Below, one piece after another: positions 45,205 through 58,508 of a stretch of 64,000 nucleotides of DNA (its first letter is position 1; every line of letters begins with the position of its first letter). A program made the position numbers and the translations under genes. This DNA is from Novosphingobium rosa NBRC 15208 (GTDB lineage: Bacteria > Pseudomonadota > Alphaproteobacteria > Sphingomonadales > Sphingomonadaceae): NCBI RefSeq assembly GCF_001598555.1, contig NZ_BCZE01000009.1, positions 1 through 64,000 of the forward strand. The letters are read 5' to 3'. Below the pieces are notes generated by a model. The model was not told the origin of the DNA, ran no database searches, and worked only from the letters and a program-made list of their open reading frames with translations.

Positions 45205-47465
45205 ACCCAGACCAAGACGCCATCTCGGCCCTGATCGAAGGGCGCCACAGTGATCCTTTCTCTTTGTTGGGGGTGCATCGGGGGCCTTTGGGCGCCTTCG
45301 CCCGGGTGATCGTGCCGGGGGCGCAAAGGGTTGAAGCGCAAAGCCTGTCCGGCATGCCTCTGGGCGTGCTGGAGCAGGTCGATGGGCGGGGCCTGTTCGA
45401 AGGGACGCTGGACGGCGCCCCTCAACCGGTGCGCTATCGCGCCAGCGGCCATGGTCACGATTGGCTGGTCCATGATCCCTACAGCTTTGGCCCGGTGCTG
45501 GGGCCGATCGACGATCATCTGATCGGGCAGGGCAGCCATCTGCGCCTCTTCGACAAGCTGGGCGCGCATCTCATCGAGCATGAGGGCGCGCAGGGCGTGC
45601 ATTTCGCCGTCTGGGCTCCGCATGCGCGGACCGTGGCGCTGGTGGGCGACTTCAACCATTGGGATGGCGCCCGCCATGTGATGCGCCGCCGCGCCGACAC
45701 CGGCATCTGGGAAATCTTCATGCCCGCTCTGGGCGCGGGCCACGCCTACAAGTTCCGCATCGTGGGCGAGGATGGCACGCTGCTGCCGCTCAAGGCCGAT
45801 CCCTTCGCGCTGGCCAGCGAGTTGCGCCCCGCCACCGCCAGCATCACCGCCCATCCGGTGAAGATCGACTGGCGCGATGAAGCCCATATCAAGCACTGGG
45901 CCAGCGTCGACCCGCGCCGCGTGCCGATCTCGATCTACGAGGTCCATCCCGGCAGCTGGCAGCGCGACGATGACGACTGGTTCCTCACCTGGGATGCGCT
46001 GGCCGACCGGCTGATCCCCTATGTGGTGGATATGGGCTTCACCCATATCGAGTTCCTGCCGATCTCCGAACATCCCTACGATCCCTCATGGGGCTATCAG
46101 ACCACCGGGCTTTACGCTCCCTCGGCCCGCTTCGGCGATGCGGAGGGCTTTGCCCGCTTTGTCGATGGCGCGCATCGCGCGGGGGTGGGCGTGATCCTCG
46201 ACTGGGTGCCCGCCCATTTCCCCACCGATGCCCATGGGCTGGCCCGCTTCGATGGCACCGCGCTCTATGAGCATGAAGACCCGCGGCTCGGCTTCCATCC
46301 CGACTGGAACACGGCCATCTACAATTTCGGGCGGCGCGAGGTTGCCGCCTTCCTCGTCAACAACGCCCTGTTCTGGGCCGAACGCTATCATGTCGATGGC
46401 TTGCGCGTCGATGCCGTGGCCTCGATGCTCTACCGCGATTACAGCCGCGAGGGTGGCGACTGGCTCCCCAACGATCAGGGCGGGCGCGAGAACTGGGAGG
46501 CGGTGGATTTCCTGCGCGCCATGAACCGCGCTGTCCATGCCACGCACCCCGGCTTCCTCACCATTGCCGAGGAAGCGACAAGCTGGCCCGGCGCCACCAC
46601 GCCCGCCTATGAGGTGGAGGCGCCGTCGCCCGCCGGGCGCCCTTCCGCATTGGGCTTCGGCTTCAAGTGGAACATGGGCTTCATGCATGACACGCTCCGC
46701 TATCTGGGGCGCGCGGCCGAGCATCGCAAATACCACCATGACGACATCACCTTCGGCCTGATGTACGCCTTCGACGAGAATTTCGTGCTGGCGCTCAGCC
46801 ATGACGAGGTGGTGCATGGCAAGGCCAGCCTGATCCACAAGATGTCGGGCGATGACTGGCAGAAATTCGCCACTCTGCGCGCCTATTACGCGATGATGTG
46901 GGCCTATCCGGGCAAGAAGTCTCTGTTCATGGGGCAGGAGTTCGCGCAGCGCCGTGAATGGTCCGAGGAACGCGCGCTCGACTGGGACATGCTGGACTAC
47001 GCCCCCCATCGCGGCATCCGCGATGTGGTGCGCGACCTCAACCGCACCTACCGCGAAAAGCCCGCGCTCCACGCCCGCGATTGCGAGCCGGAGGGCTTCG
47101 AATGGCTGATCGTGGATGACGCCGAAAATTCGGTTTTTGCCTGGCTGCGCAAGGCGCCGGGGGAACATCCGGTCGCGGTGATCGCTAACATGACGCCGCA
47201 TGTGCATGAAAACTATCGCGTCCCTCTGCCGCATGACGGCATCTGGGCCGAGATCGTGAACACCGATGCCATCGAATATGGCGGCAGCGGCGTGGGCAAT
47301 ATGGGGCGCGTGGTGGCGCGTGATGGCGCTGCCACGATGGTGCTGCCTCCGCTCGCCACGGTGATGCTGGAATGGACCGGCAAGAAGGATACCGCCAGGG
47401 CTGCCGTGCGGGCGGCTTCTGGCAAAGGAACGGGTCAGAAGACCAAAGGGGAGAAGGCTGCATGA
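45201..47465 (+). CDS. glgB: 1,4-alpha-glucan branching enzyme
   Basis: 754 residues from GTG 45201, overlapping the glgP stop (GTGA). N-terminal CBM48 ([20 protein letters not shown]), the GH13 barrel with [30 protein letters not shown] (nucleophile Asp), [11 protein letters not shown] (acid Glu) and [12 protein letters not shown]. The C-terminus has a Lys/Ala-rich extension. It makes alpha-1,6 branches. The overlap with glgC at the other end (ATGA) continues the coupled series. Confidence 0.97.
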   Translation: MNPDQDAISALIEGRHSDPFSLLGVHRGPLGAFARVIVPGAQRVEAQSLSGMPLGVLEQVDGRGLFEGTLDGAPQPVRYRASGHGHDWLVHDPYSFGPVLGPIDDHLIGQGSHLRLFDKLGAHLIEHEGAQGVHFAVWAPHARTVALVGDFNHWDGARHVMRRRADTGIWEIFMPALGAGHAYKFRIVGEDGTLLPLKADPFALASELRPATASITAHPVKIDWRDEAHIKHWASVDPRRVPISIYEVHPGSWQRDDDDWFLTWDALADRLIPYVVDMGFTHIEFLPISEHPYDPSWGYQTTGLYAPSARFGDAEGFARFVDGAHRAGVGVILDWVPAHFPTDAHGLARFDGTALYEHEDPRLGFHPDWNTAIYNFGRREVAAFLVNNALFWAERYHVDGLRVDAVASMLYRDYSREGGDWLPNDQGGRENWEAVDFLRAMNRAVHATHPGFLTIAEEATSWPGATTPAYEVEAPSPAGRPSALGFGFKWNMGFMHDTLRYLGRAAEHRKYHHDDITFGLMYAFDENFVLALSHDEVVHGKASLIHKMSGDDWQKFATLRAYYAMMWAYPGKKSLFMGQEFAQRREWSEERALDWDMLDYAPHRGIRDVVRDLNRTYREKPALHARDCEPEGFEWLIVDDAENSVFAWLRKAPGEHPVAVIANMTPHVHENYRVPLPHDGIWAEIVNTDAIEYGGSGVGNMGRVVARDGAATMVLPPLATVMLEWTGKKDTARAAVRAASGKGTGQKTKGEKAA

Positions 47466-48730
47466 GGGACACCTCCGGACAACCACTGGCGCGCGAGGCC
47501 ATGGCCTATGTGCTGGCGGGCGGCAGGGGAAGCCGCCTGAAGGAGTTGACCGACAACCGCGCCAAACCTGCCGTCTATTTCGGGGGCATGAGCCGGATCA
47601 TCGACTTTGCGTTGTCCAACGCGATCAATTCGGGCATCCGCCGCATCGGCGTGGCGACGCAGTACAAGGCCCACAGCCTGATCCGCCATATGAACCGCGC
47701 GTGGAACTTCATGCGCCCCGAGCGTAACGAGAGCTTCGACATTCTGCCCGCCAGCCAGCGCGTTTCCGAAAGCCAGTGGTACGAAGGCACGGCGGATGCG
47801 GTCTATCAGAACATCGACATCATCGCGGCGCATGCCCCGAAATATATGGTCATTCTGGCGGGCGATCACATCTACAAGATGGATTACGAGCTGATGCTGC
47901 GCCAGCATGTCAACAGCGGCGCGGATGTCACGATCGGCTGTCTGGTCGTCCCGCAGAAAGAGGCGACGGCCTTTGGCGTGATGCATGTCGACGAGAGCGA
48001 TACGATCACCGATTTCGTCGAAAAGCCCGCCAATCCGCCCGAGATCCCCGGCATGCCTGGCTGGTCGCTGGCGAGCATGGGCATCTATGTCTTCGACACC
48101 AAATACCTGTTCGACCGGCTGAAGGAAGACGCGGCGGACCCCAATTCCAGCCGCGATTTCGGGCATGACATCATCCCGCGCATCGTCAAGCACGGCAAGG
48201 CGGTGGCGCATCGCTTCACCGAAAGCTGCGTGCGCGCGGCGGAGGAAATTGGCGAATACTGGCGCGATGTCGGCACGCTGGACGCCTATTTCGAGGCCAA
48301 TCTGGACCTGACGGACGTGGTGCCCCGCCTCAACATGTATGACCGCGACTGGCGCATCTGGACCGATCAGGTCGTCGCCAGCCCGGCCAAGTTCGTGCAT
48401 GACGAGGAAGGGCGGCGCGGCTCTGCCGTGTCCTCGCTGATCTCGCAGGATTGCATCGTCTCGGGCGCCACGGCGCATCGCTCGCTGCTGTTCACCGGCG
48501 TGAAGATGGGGTCTTACTCCAGCGTCAGCGAAGGGGTGATCCTGCCCTATTGCAACATTGGGCGGGGGGCCTCGCTCAAGCGTGTCATCGTCGATTCCGG
48601 CGTGCGCATTCCGGAAAATCTGGTGGTGGGCGAAGCCCCTGAACTGGACGCAACCCGCTGGCGCCGCACGGAAAATGGTGTATGCCTCATCACCAAGGCG
48701 ATGATGGATCAATATCTGGCGGGGCGATAG
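47462..48730 (+). CDS. glgC: Glucose-1-phosphate adenylyltransferase
   Basis: 422 residues from ATG 47462 (ATGA overlap with glgB). Motifs: [50 protein letters not shown], and a C-terminal left-handed beta-helix ([19 protein letters not shown]). It makes ADP-glucose, the committed and allosterically controlled step. glgA starts two bases past its stop. Confidence 0.97.
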   Translation: MRDTSGQPLAREAMAYVLAGGRGSRLKELTDNRAKPAVYFGGMSRIIDFALSNAINSGIRRIGVATQYKAHSLIRHMNRAWNFMRPERNESFDILPASQRVSESQWYEGTADAVYQNIDIIAAHAPKYMVILAGDHIYKMDYELMLRQHVNSGADVTIGCLVVPQKEATAFGVMHVDESDTITDFVEKPANPPEIPGMPGWSLASMGIYVFDTKYLFDRLKEDAADPNSSRDFGHDIIPRIVKHGKAVAHRFTESCVRAAEEIGEYWRDVGTLDAYFEANLDLTDVVPRLNMYDRDWRIWTDQVVASPAKFVHDEEGRRGSAVSSLISQDCIVSGATAHRSLLFTGVKMGSYSSVSEGVILPYCNIGRGASLKRVIVDSGVRIPENLVVGEAPELDATRWRRTENGVCLITKAMMDQYLAGR

Positions 48731-48731
48731 A

Positions 48732-51919
<3,188 letters not shown>

Positions 51920-51937
51920 GCCAAAAGGGACCGAACC

Positions 51938-53770
51938 ATGGATGACGCCGCGACGATTGCCCTGGAGGCCCAGTTGGGCGCCCATGTCATCGCCGGCGAG
52001 GGTGGGGCCTATACGCATTTCGCGGTGCGCTCCCCCCGGGCCAGTGGCGTGTCGCTGTGCATCTTTGCTCAGGGTGAGGAATATCGCACGCCGATGCACC
52101 GGCAGGGCGAGTTCTGGCGCACCACGCTGAAAGGCGATCTGGCAGGCGCCGCCTATGGCTATCGCGCCGATGGCGAATGGGCGCCGGAAAAGGGCCTGTG
52201 GTTCGATTCCAGCAAGCTGCTGGTCGATCCCTATGCTGTCGAGCTGGATCGGCGGTTCGTCCATGATCTGGCGCTGTCGGATTATGGTGTCGATACTTTG
52301 GGGCTGGTGCCTCACGCCATCGTGCCGGGGCAGAGGGAGGCGGCGCCGCATGAAGCACCGCTCTTCAGGCGCGGCGGGCTGATCTATGAGCTGAATGTGC
52401 GGGGCTTTACCCTGTTGCATCCCGACGTGCCGGAAGGTTTGCGCGGCACCGTCGGCGCTTTGGCCCATCCGGCGATCATTGCGCATCTGAAGAAACTGTC
52501 GGTCAGCGCGGTGGAGCTGATGCCGATCACCGCATGGGTGGATGAGCGGCATCTGCCGCCGCTCGGGCTGCGCAATTTCTGGGGCTACAATCCGGTGGCG
52601 ATGATGGCGCTCGATCCGGGGCTTTGTCCGGGCGGGGTGGCTGAATTGCGGGCGACTGTCGCGGCGCTGCATCGCGAGGGGATCGGGGTGATCCTCGATC
52701 TGGTGTTCAACCACAGCGGGGAAAGCGATGAGGAGGGGCCGATCCTCTCACTGCGCGGGCTGGACAATGAAACCTATGCCCATGACGGCGATGGCCAGCT
52801 GGTCAACATCACCGGTTGCGGCAACACGCTGGATTTCGCGCAGCCGCATGTCCGCACGCTGACCCTGGCCAGCCTGCGCCATTTCGTCGAGCAGGTCGGC
52901 GTGGATGGCTTCCGCTTCGATCTGGCGCCGGTGCTGGCGCGGAGTCCCGATTACGATCCCCATGCGCCGCTGTTCAACGAGATCGCCGCCGATCCCGTGC
53001 TGGCCGACCGCATCATGATCGCCGAGCCATGGGACATCGGCGCGGGGGGCTATCAGCTGGGGCAATTTCCCGACAACTGGCTGGAATGGAACGACCGTTT
53101 CCGCGACGATCTGCGCCGCTTCTGGAAGGGAGAGGGCAGCATCGGCGCTCTGGCCACGCGGCTGGCGGGCAGCAGCGATATCTTTGGCGAACAGGCCTGC
53201 CGTAGCGTCAATTTCCTCGCCGCGCATGACGGTTTCACGCTGGCCGATCTGTTGTCCTACGATCAGCGCCACAATGAGGCCAATGGCGAGCATAACCGCG
53301 ATGGCCATGGCGACAATCACAGCTGGAACCATGGCGTGGAAGGCCCGAGCCAAGACCCTCAGGTGGTGGAGGCGCGCGCCAGGGATGCCCGCGCCTTGCT
53401 GGCCACGCTGTTCGCCAGCACGGGCACGATCATGCTGACGGCGGGTGATGAATTCGGTCGAAGTCAGCAGGGCAACAACAACGCCTATTGTCAGGACAGT
53501 CCCATCGGCTGGATCGACTGGCATGCCCGCGATCTGGCGCTTGAGGGGTTTGTGGCTGGCCTGTCGGCATGGCGCGCGGCGCGGGTGGAAAGTTTCGAGC
53601 AATTCCCAGAGGATGGCCTATGGCTGAACGCGAAAGGCGAAGCCATGAGCATCGCCGATTGGGAAGTACCTGAGGCCGATGCCCTGGCCTACACCAGCTC
53701 GGCCTATCGCTTTGCCATTGATCGCAAAGCGCACAGCGTTCGGCTGGATGACAGGGATGCGGAAGCCTGA
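51938..53770 (+). CDS. glgX: Glycogen debranching enzyme
   Basis: 610 residues, AAAGGGA before ATG 51938. CBM48 at the N-terminus, GH13 barrel with GVILDLVFNHSGESDEEGP, GVDGFRFDLAPVLARSPD (nucleophile), IMIAEPWDIG (acid/base) and FLAAHDGFTLADL. It hydrolyses alpha-1,6 branch points left by GlgP. It is about 50 residues shorter than E. coli GlgX, mainly at the C-terminus. Last gene of the operon. Confidence 0.93.
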   Translation: MDDAATIALEAQLGAHVIAGEGGAYTHFAVRSPRASGVSLCIFAQGEEYRTPMHRQGEFWRTTLKGDLAGAAYGYRADGEWAPEKGLWFDSSKLLVDPYAVELDRRFVHDLALSDYGVDTLGLVPHAIVPGQREAAPHEAPLFRRGGLIYELNVRGFTLLHPDVPEGLRGTVGALAHPAIIAHLKKLSVSAVELMPITAWVDERHLPPLGLRNFWGYNPVAMMALDPGLCPGGVAELRATVAALHREGIGVILDLVFNHSGESDEEGPILSLRGLDNETYAHDGDGQLVNITGCGNTLDFAQPHVRTLTLASLRHFVEQVGVDGFRFDLAPVLARSPDYDPHAPLFNEIAADPVLADRIMIAEPWDIGAGGYQLGQFPDNWLEWNDRFRDDLRRFWKGEGSIGALATRLAGSSDIFGEQACRSVNFLAAHDGFTLADLLSYDQRHNEANGEHNRDGHGDNHSWNHGVEGPSQDPQVVEARARDARALLATLFASTGTIMLTAGDEFGRSQQGNNNAYCQDSPIGWIDWHARDLALEGFVAGLSAWRAARVESFEQFPEDGLWLNAKGEAMSIADWEVPEADALAYTSSAYRFAIDRKAHSVRLDDRDAEA

Positions 53771-53901
53771 GGCATTTACCCCATCCCCTGCTGGCGAAGC
53801 GCATGGGGCAGTCTGCCACCATGCGCGACAGAACGGCGTTTTCCGGCCAAAAGAACGGCTTTCCTTGCCATCCGTCACCGAATTGTCTTGTCTTGTCGCC
53901 A

Positions 53902-53926
53902 CAGGGCAGGGGAATCACCCTGCCTG
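53902..53926. other. Hairpin in the gap between glgX and the efflux operon
   Basis: CAGGGCAGGG-type arm (53902-53911) with CCCTGCCTG (53918-53926). There is no T-tract. It may end the glycogen transcript or stabilise its 3' end; nothing else is supported in the 255-base gap. Confidence 0.35.
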
Positions 53927-54025
53927 ACCGGAAAGCTTGAGTTCAATCGGGCTGACGCATAAGGCAGTGTGGCTTTGGCAAAATCTGCCGGAATCTTCCC
54001 GGCGATTTTGGGGATAGGAATTGGA

Positions 54026-55324
54026 ATGTCTGCTGACCACGTGTCTGGCGGGCATGATGGTGTTGGCCATGATTCGGCCGACGCTCGTCATGCTTTGCCC
54101 AAATCGGTGCAAGTGCGTTATCTGATCCTGGCGGGGGCCGGGATTGCTGGCATCGCGGCTTTGGTGATGCTGGGGAAAACCCTGTTCCATCATGAGGACA
54201 AGCCCGCGGCGCCGCTCCCGCCCGGCGTGGTCCAGTTGTCGCAGAGCCAGATGGCTAGCGTGAAGCTGGAACGCGTGGACGCTGGCGACGATTACCAGCG
54301 CACCAATGCCACCGGCCAGATCGCGGCGGATGATACGCTCTCCACGCCGGTTTTCCTGCCTTACTCCGGGCAGGTGACCGATGTGTTCGTGCAGGCGGGC
54401 GCTCAGGTGACGCCGGGCCAGCCGCTGCTCAGGGTGCGCACCGGCGATGTGGTCGATGCGCGCAACACGCTGTTTGCCGCCACCGCCCAGCATGCCAGCG
54501 CCAACGCGCAGTTGAAGCTGGCGCAGGCCAACCTCGCCCGCGCCGAGCAGGTCTACAAGACCGCCGGCGGCGCGCTGAAGGATTATCAGCAGGCGCAGAA
54601 CGATTTCGTGGCGGCTCAGGCCGCCCAGCGCAGCGCCGAAAGCGCCCTTGCCGCCGCGCGCGACAAGCTGGTGGTCTTCGGCAAGACCGGCGCCGAGATC
54701 GGCAAGCTGCAGAATGCGGGCGACATCGGCGGGCTCCACGCCGAAACCGTGTTCCACGCCCCCATCGCGGGCGTGATCGCGCAGCGTTCGGTCTCGACGG
54801 GGCAGTATGTGCAGTCGGGCGGCTCCAGCCCGGTGCTGACCATCGCCAATCCCAGCCGCGTATGGCTGGTGGCGCAGCTGGCCGAAAGCGATGCCTCCGC
54901 CGTCCATCTGGGCGACGGGGTGGATGTGACGGTGCCGGGCCTCAAGGACCGGGTCTTCCATGCCACCATCGACAATGTGGCCCAGCAGCTCGATCCCACC
55001 ACGCACCGCCTGCCGGTGCGCGCCACGATCGCGAACGCTGATCGTGCGCTCAAGCCGCAGATGTTCGCCAACTTCACCATCCGCCATGCCGTCAACACGG
55101 GCAACCGCCCCGATGGCGTGACGGTGCCGGCCCAGGCTGTGATCCATGAGGGCGATGCCGCCCGCGTGTGGATCTCGCAGGGCAATGGTCGCCTCGTCTC
55201 GCGCGAGGTGCAGGTGGCGGACAGCAGCGGCGGGCGCGTGCGCATCACCGAAGGGCTGAAGGCGGGCGAGGTGGTGGCCACCACCGGGGCGATCTTCGTC
55301 AACGAAGCCGGGCTGGACAACTGA
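54026..55324 (+). CDS. RND efflux periplasmic adaptor (membrane fusion protein)
   Basis: 432 residues from ATG 54026 with AGGAA upstream; an earlier in-frame GTG 53969 is not family-like. A His-rich cytoplasmic start (GGHDGVGHDSADARH) precedes one membrane helix (YLILAGAGIAGIAALVML), then barrel-sandwich, lipoyl (SGQVTDVFVQAGAQVTPGQP), helical hairpin (~155-230) and beta-barrel domains (FHAPIAGVIAQRSVSTGQYV). This resembles the CusB/CzcB group. It links the pump at 55332 to the channel at 58508 in a tripartite exporter. Confidence 0.92.
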   Translation: MSADHVSGGHDGVGHDSADARHALPKSVQVRYLILAGAGIAGIAALVMLGKTLFHHEDKPAAPLPPGVVQLSQSQMASVKLERVDAGDDYQRTNATGQIAADDTLSTPVFLPYSGQVTDVFVQAGAQVTPGQPLLRVRTGDVVDARNTLFAATAQHASANAQLKLAQANLARAEQVYKTAGGALKDYQQAQNDFVAAQAAQRSAESALAAARDKLVVFGKTGAEIGKLQNAGDIGGLHAETVFHAPIAGVIAQRSVSTGQYVQSGGSSPVLTIANPSRVWLVAQLAESDASAVHLGDGVDVTVPGLKDRVFHATIDNVAQQLDPTTHRLPVRATIANADRALKPQMFANFTIRHAVNTGNRPDGVTVPAQAVIHEGDAARVWISQGNGRLVSREVQVADSSGGRVRITEGLKAGEVVATTGAIFVNEAGLDN

Positions 55325-55331
55325 TACGCTC

Positions 55332-58300
55332 ATGAACAGTCTGATCCGCCTGTCGCTGCGTAACCGCATGCTGATTATCGGCTTCCTTGTCGCCTTGCTG
55401 GCGGCGGGCGGCATTGCCTTTTCACAGCTCAACATCGAGGCCTATCCCGACCCCGTTCCGCCGATGGTGGAGATCGTCACGCAGACCTCCGGGCTTTCGG
55501 CCGAGGAGATGGAGCGCAACGTCACCATCCCCATCGAGGTGCAGATGGCGGGCATTCCGCATCTCAACACCATCCGCGCGATCTCGCTCTTCGGCCTGTC
55601 CGACGTGAAGATCCAGTTCACCTACGACTACACCTTTCAGGAAGCCCAGCAGCAGGTGATCAACCGCCTGTCGCAGATGGGCACGCTGCCGGGCGGGGCC
55701 CAGCCGGGCATCTCGCCCACCAGCCCCATCGGCGAAATCTTCCGTTACCGCGTCGTGGGCCCCAAGGGCTATTCGGTGATGGACCTGAAAACGCTGCAGG
55801 ACTGGGTGCTGGAGCGCAAGTTCAAGGCCATCCCCGGCGTCATCGATGTGACCGGCTGGGGCGGCAAGATCCGCAGCTATCAGGTTACGGTCGACACCAA
55901 CAAGCTCAACGGTCACGGCGCCACGGTGGCGCAGGTGATGCAGGCCATCGGTCACTCCAACGCCAATGCGGGCGGCCAGACGATCAACTTCGGTCCTCAG
56001 GCGGCCATCGTGCGCGGCGTGGGCCTGATCCAGTCGGTCGAGCAGATCAACAATGTGCTGGTGACGACCAATGGCGGCGTCCCGGTGCTGCTGAAGGACG
56101 TGGCGCAGGTCGAGATTGGCAATGAGCCGCGTCTGGGCATCGCCGGTTTCGGCCAGGATGACGACATCGTGGAAGGCGTGGTGCTGATGCAGCGCGGCGC
56201 CAAGTCGATGCCGACCATCACCGCCGTCAAGCAGCAGATGGCCGATATCAACGCCAGTGGCATCCTGCCGCCCGGCGTCCATCTCGAACGCATCTATGAC
56301 CGCTCGGATCTCATCAACCACACCACCTCGACCGTGATCGAGAACATGGTGGTGGGCATCATCCTGATCTTCGTGCTGCAATGGGCCTTTCTGGGCAACC
56401 TGCGCAGCGCGATCATCGTGGCGATCACCATCCCCTTCGCGCTCTCCTTCGCGGTGCTCATCATCGTGCTTCAGGGCGAATCCGCCAATCTGCTCTCGGT
56501 GGGCGCGCTGGACTTCGGTCTGGTGGTGGATGCGACCGTCATCATGGTGGAGAACATTTTCCGCCATATGGTCGAACGATCCGAGCATGTGAAATCTGGC
56601 CATGGCCACTTCTCGCTGGCGACGCGTTTGTCGTCGGTGCTGCATGCCTCGTCCGAAGTGTCGCGCGGCATCTTCTTTGCCGCCGCGATCATCATCGCCA
56701 GCTTCCTGCCGCTCTTCACGCTGACCGGTGTGGAAGGGCATATCTTCGGCCCGATGGCCAAGACCTATGCCTATGCCATTCTGGGCGGTCTGATCGCCAC
56801 CTTCACCATCGCGCCGGTGCTGGCCACTATGCTGCTGCCCGATGATCTGGATGAGGTGGATACCTGGCTGGTGGCGCGCATTCGCGGGCTTTATGTGCCT
56901 GCCGCGCGTTTCGCTCTGGCCAACCGTCTGCTGACATTGGGCGGGGCGTGTCTGCTGTTCATCATCGCGATGTTCGGCATGCGCTCGCTGGGCGTGGAGT
57001 TCCTTCCCCATCTCGAGGAAGGCAACATGTACATCCGCGCATCCTTGCCTGCCTCGATCAGCCTTGAGGGCGGCCAGCCGACGGTCAACGCCATCCGCAA
57101 GGTGATCGCCACCTATCCCGAGGCCGAAAGCGTGCTTTCGGCGCAGGGGCGGCCTGACGATGGCACTGACGCCACCGGCTTCTTCAACGCCGAATTCTTC
57201 GTGCCGTTGAAGCCCGCCAAGGAATGGCCCGGCGGCATCACCAAGGAAGAGCTGACGCAGCAGATGAACGCCGATCTGCAGAAGCGCTTCCCGGGCATCG
57301 AGTTCAACTTCAGCCAGTATATCGAGGACAACGTCGAGGAGGCCGCCTCGGGCGTGAAGGGTGCCAATTCGGTCAAGATCTTCGGGCCGGATCTGGCAAC
57401 GCTGGTGCAACTGGGCGACAAGCTGAAGGCCGAGATGCAGAAGGTGCAGGGCATCACCGATCTGGGCGTGTTCCAGTCGCTGGGCCAACCCACTGTGCGC
57501 ATCGACATCGACCGGGTGAAAGCCAGCCGCTACGGCATCCTGCCCGACGACATCAACGCCGTGGTGCAGGCCGCCATCGGCGGGCAATCGCCGGGTGACC
57601 TGTATGAGAAGGGCACCGACCGCCACTTCTCGATCATGGTGCGTTTGAAGGCCGAGCAGCGTGACAGTCTGGAAGCGATCCGCCGCATCCCGGTGGGCGT
57701 CACCAATCCCAATGGCGGGATGATGCAGGTGCCGCTCTCCGAACTGGCGGATATCAAGCTCACCACGGGTGCCAGCTTCATCTATCGCGAGCATCAGGAG
57801 CGTTACGTTCCCATCAAGTTCTCGGTGCGCAACCGCGATCTTGGCAGCGCGGTGGGCGAGGCGCAGGCCCGCATCCAGAAGAACGTCATCCTGCCGCCGG
57901 GCTATCATCTGGAATGGGCGGGCGAGATGGGCAATCTGACCAACGCCGTGAACCGTCTGGAGATCGTGGTGCCGATCAGCCTGCTGATGATCTTTGGCCT
58001 GCTGATGGCCAACTTCCGCAGCTTCCGCGACTCGATGCTGGCCTTCAGCGTGATCCCCATGGCAATCATCGGCGGCGTGATGGCGCTGGCCCTGACGGGC
58101 ACGGCCTTCTCGATCTCGGCGGCGATCGGTTTCGTGGCCTTGTTCGGCATTGCGGTGATGGACGGCATCCTTGTGGTGACGACCTTCAACCAGGCGCTGA
58201 ACGAAGGCTCCAGCCGGGCCGAGGCGCGTCATGTGATCGTCAGCAACTGTCTGCGCCCGGTGGTGATGACCTGTCTGGTCGCCGCCATCGGCCTGCTGCC

Positions 58301-58508
58301 TGCCGCCGTTGCCACCGGCATCGGCTCTCAGGTGCAGAAGCCGCTGGCTCTGGTGGTGGTGGGCGGCATGACGCTGGCCCCGATCCTGATCTTGCTGGTG
58401 CTGCCGGTGCTGGTCGAGAAGTTCAGCCGTCACGTTGGTCCCAACGATCGCGGCGCTCATGGCAGCGATCCGCATCACACCATCGAAGCGCAGGGGGAGG
58501 GCGCGTGA
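55332..58508 (+). CDS. CusA/CzcA-like heavy-metal/RND efflux pump
   Basis: 1058 residues, twelve membrane helices in two halves and two large periplasmic loops. TM4 reads LDFGLVVDATVIMVENIFRH, keeping the two Asp and the Glu of the CzcA signature (DFG-x3-D-x3-I-x-VEN). N-terminal AYPDPVPPMVEIVTQ and LGVEFLPHLEEGNMYIR are typical of the heavy-metal subfamily. It is a proton-driven inner-membrane pump. The methionine triad of CusA cannot be placed with certainty, so the metal is unknown and organic substrates are not excluded. Confidence 0.93.
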   Translation: MNSLIRLSLRNRMLIIGFLVALLAAGGIAFSQLNIEAYPDPVPPMVEIVTQTSGLSAEEMERNVTIPIEVQMAGIPHLNTIRAISLFGLSDVKIQFTYDYTFQEAQQQVINRLSQMGTLPGGAQPGISPTSPIGEIFRYRVVGPKGYSVMDLKTLQDWVLERKFKAIPGVIDVTGWGGKIRSYQVTVDTNKLNGHGATVAQVMQAIGHSNANAGGQTINFGPQAAIVRGVGLIQSVEQINNVLVTTNGGVPVLLKDVAQVEIGNEPRLGIAGFGQDDDIVEGVVLMQRGAKSMPTITAVKQQMADINASGILPPGVHLERIYDRSDLINHTTSTVIENMVVGIILIFVLQWAFLGNLRSAIIVAITIPFALSFAVLIIVLQGESANLLSVGALDFGLVVDATVIMVENIFRHMVERSEHVKSGHGHFSLATRLSSVLHASSEVSRGIFFAAAIIIASFLPLFTLTGVEGHIFGPMAKTYAYAILGGLIATFTIAPVLATMLLPDDLDEVDTWLVARIRGLYVPAARFALANRLLTLGGACLLFIIAMFGMRSLGVEFLPHLEEGNMYIRASLPASISLEGGQPTVNAIRKVIATYPEAESVLSAQGRPDDGTDATGFFNAEFFVPLKPAKEWPGGITKEELTQQMNADLQKRFPGIEFNFSQYIEDNVEEAASGVKGANSVKIFGPDLATLVQLGDKLKAEMQKVQGITDLGVFQSLGQPTVRIDIDRVKASRYGILPDDINAVVQAAIGGQSPGDLYEKGTDRHFSIMVRLKAEQRDSLEAIRRIPVGVTNPNGGMMQVPLSELADIKLTTGASFIYREHQERYVPIKFSVRNRDLGSAVGEAQARIQKNVILPPGYHLEWAGEMGNLTNAVNRLEIVVPISLLMIFGLLMANFRSFRDSMLAFSVIPMAIIGGVMALALTGTAFSISAAIGFVALFGIAVMDGILVVTTFNQALNEGSSRAEARHVIVSNCLRPVVMTCLVAAIGLLPAAVATGIGSQVQKPLALVVVGGMTLAPILILLVLPVLVEKFSRHVGPNDRGAHGSDPHHTIEAQGEGA

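Noticed and set aside
53927..54025. CTTGA/TTCAA half-sites before the efflux operon as a PadR site
   Set aside because: Only short half-sites in the wrong arrangement; the 18-bp palindrome before padR is not repeated here.
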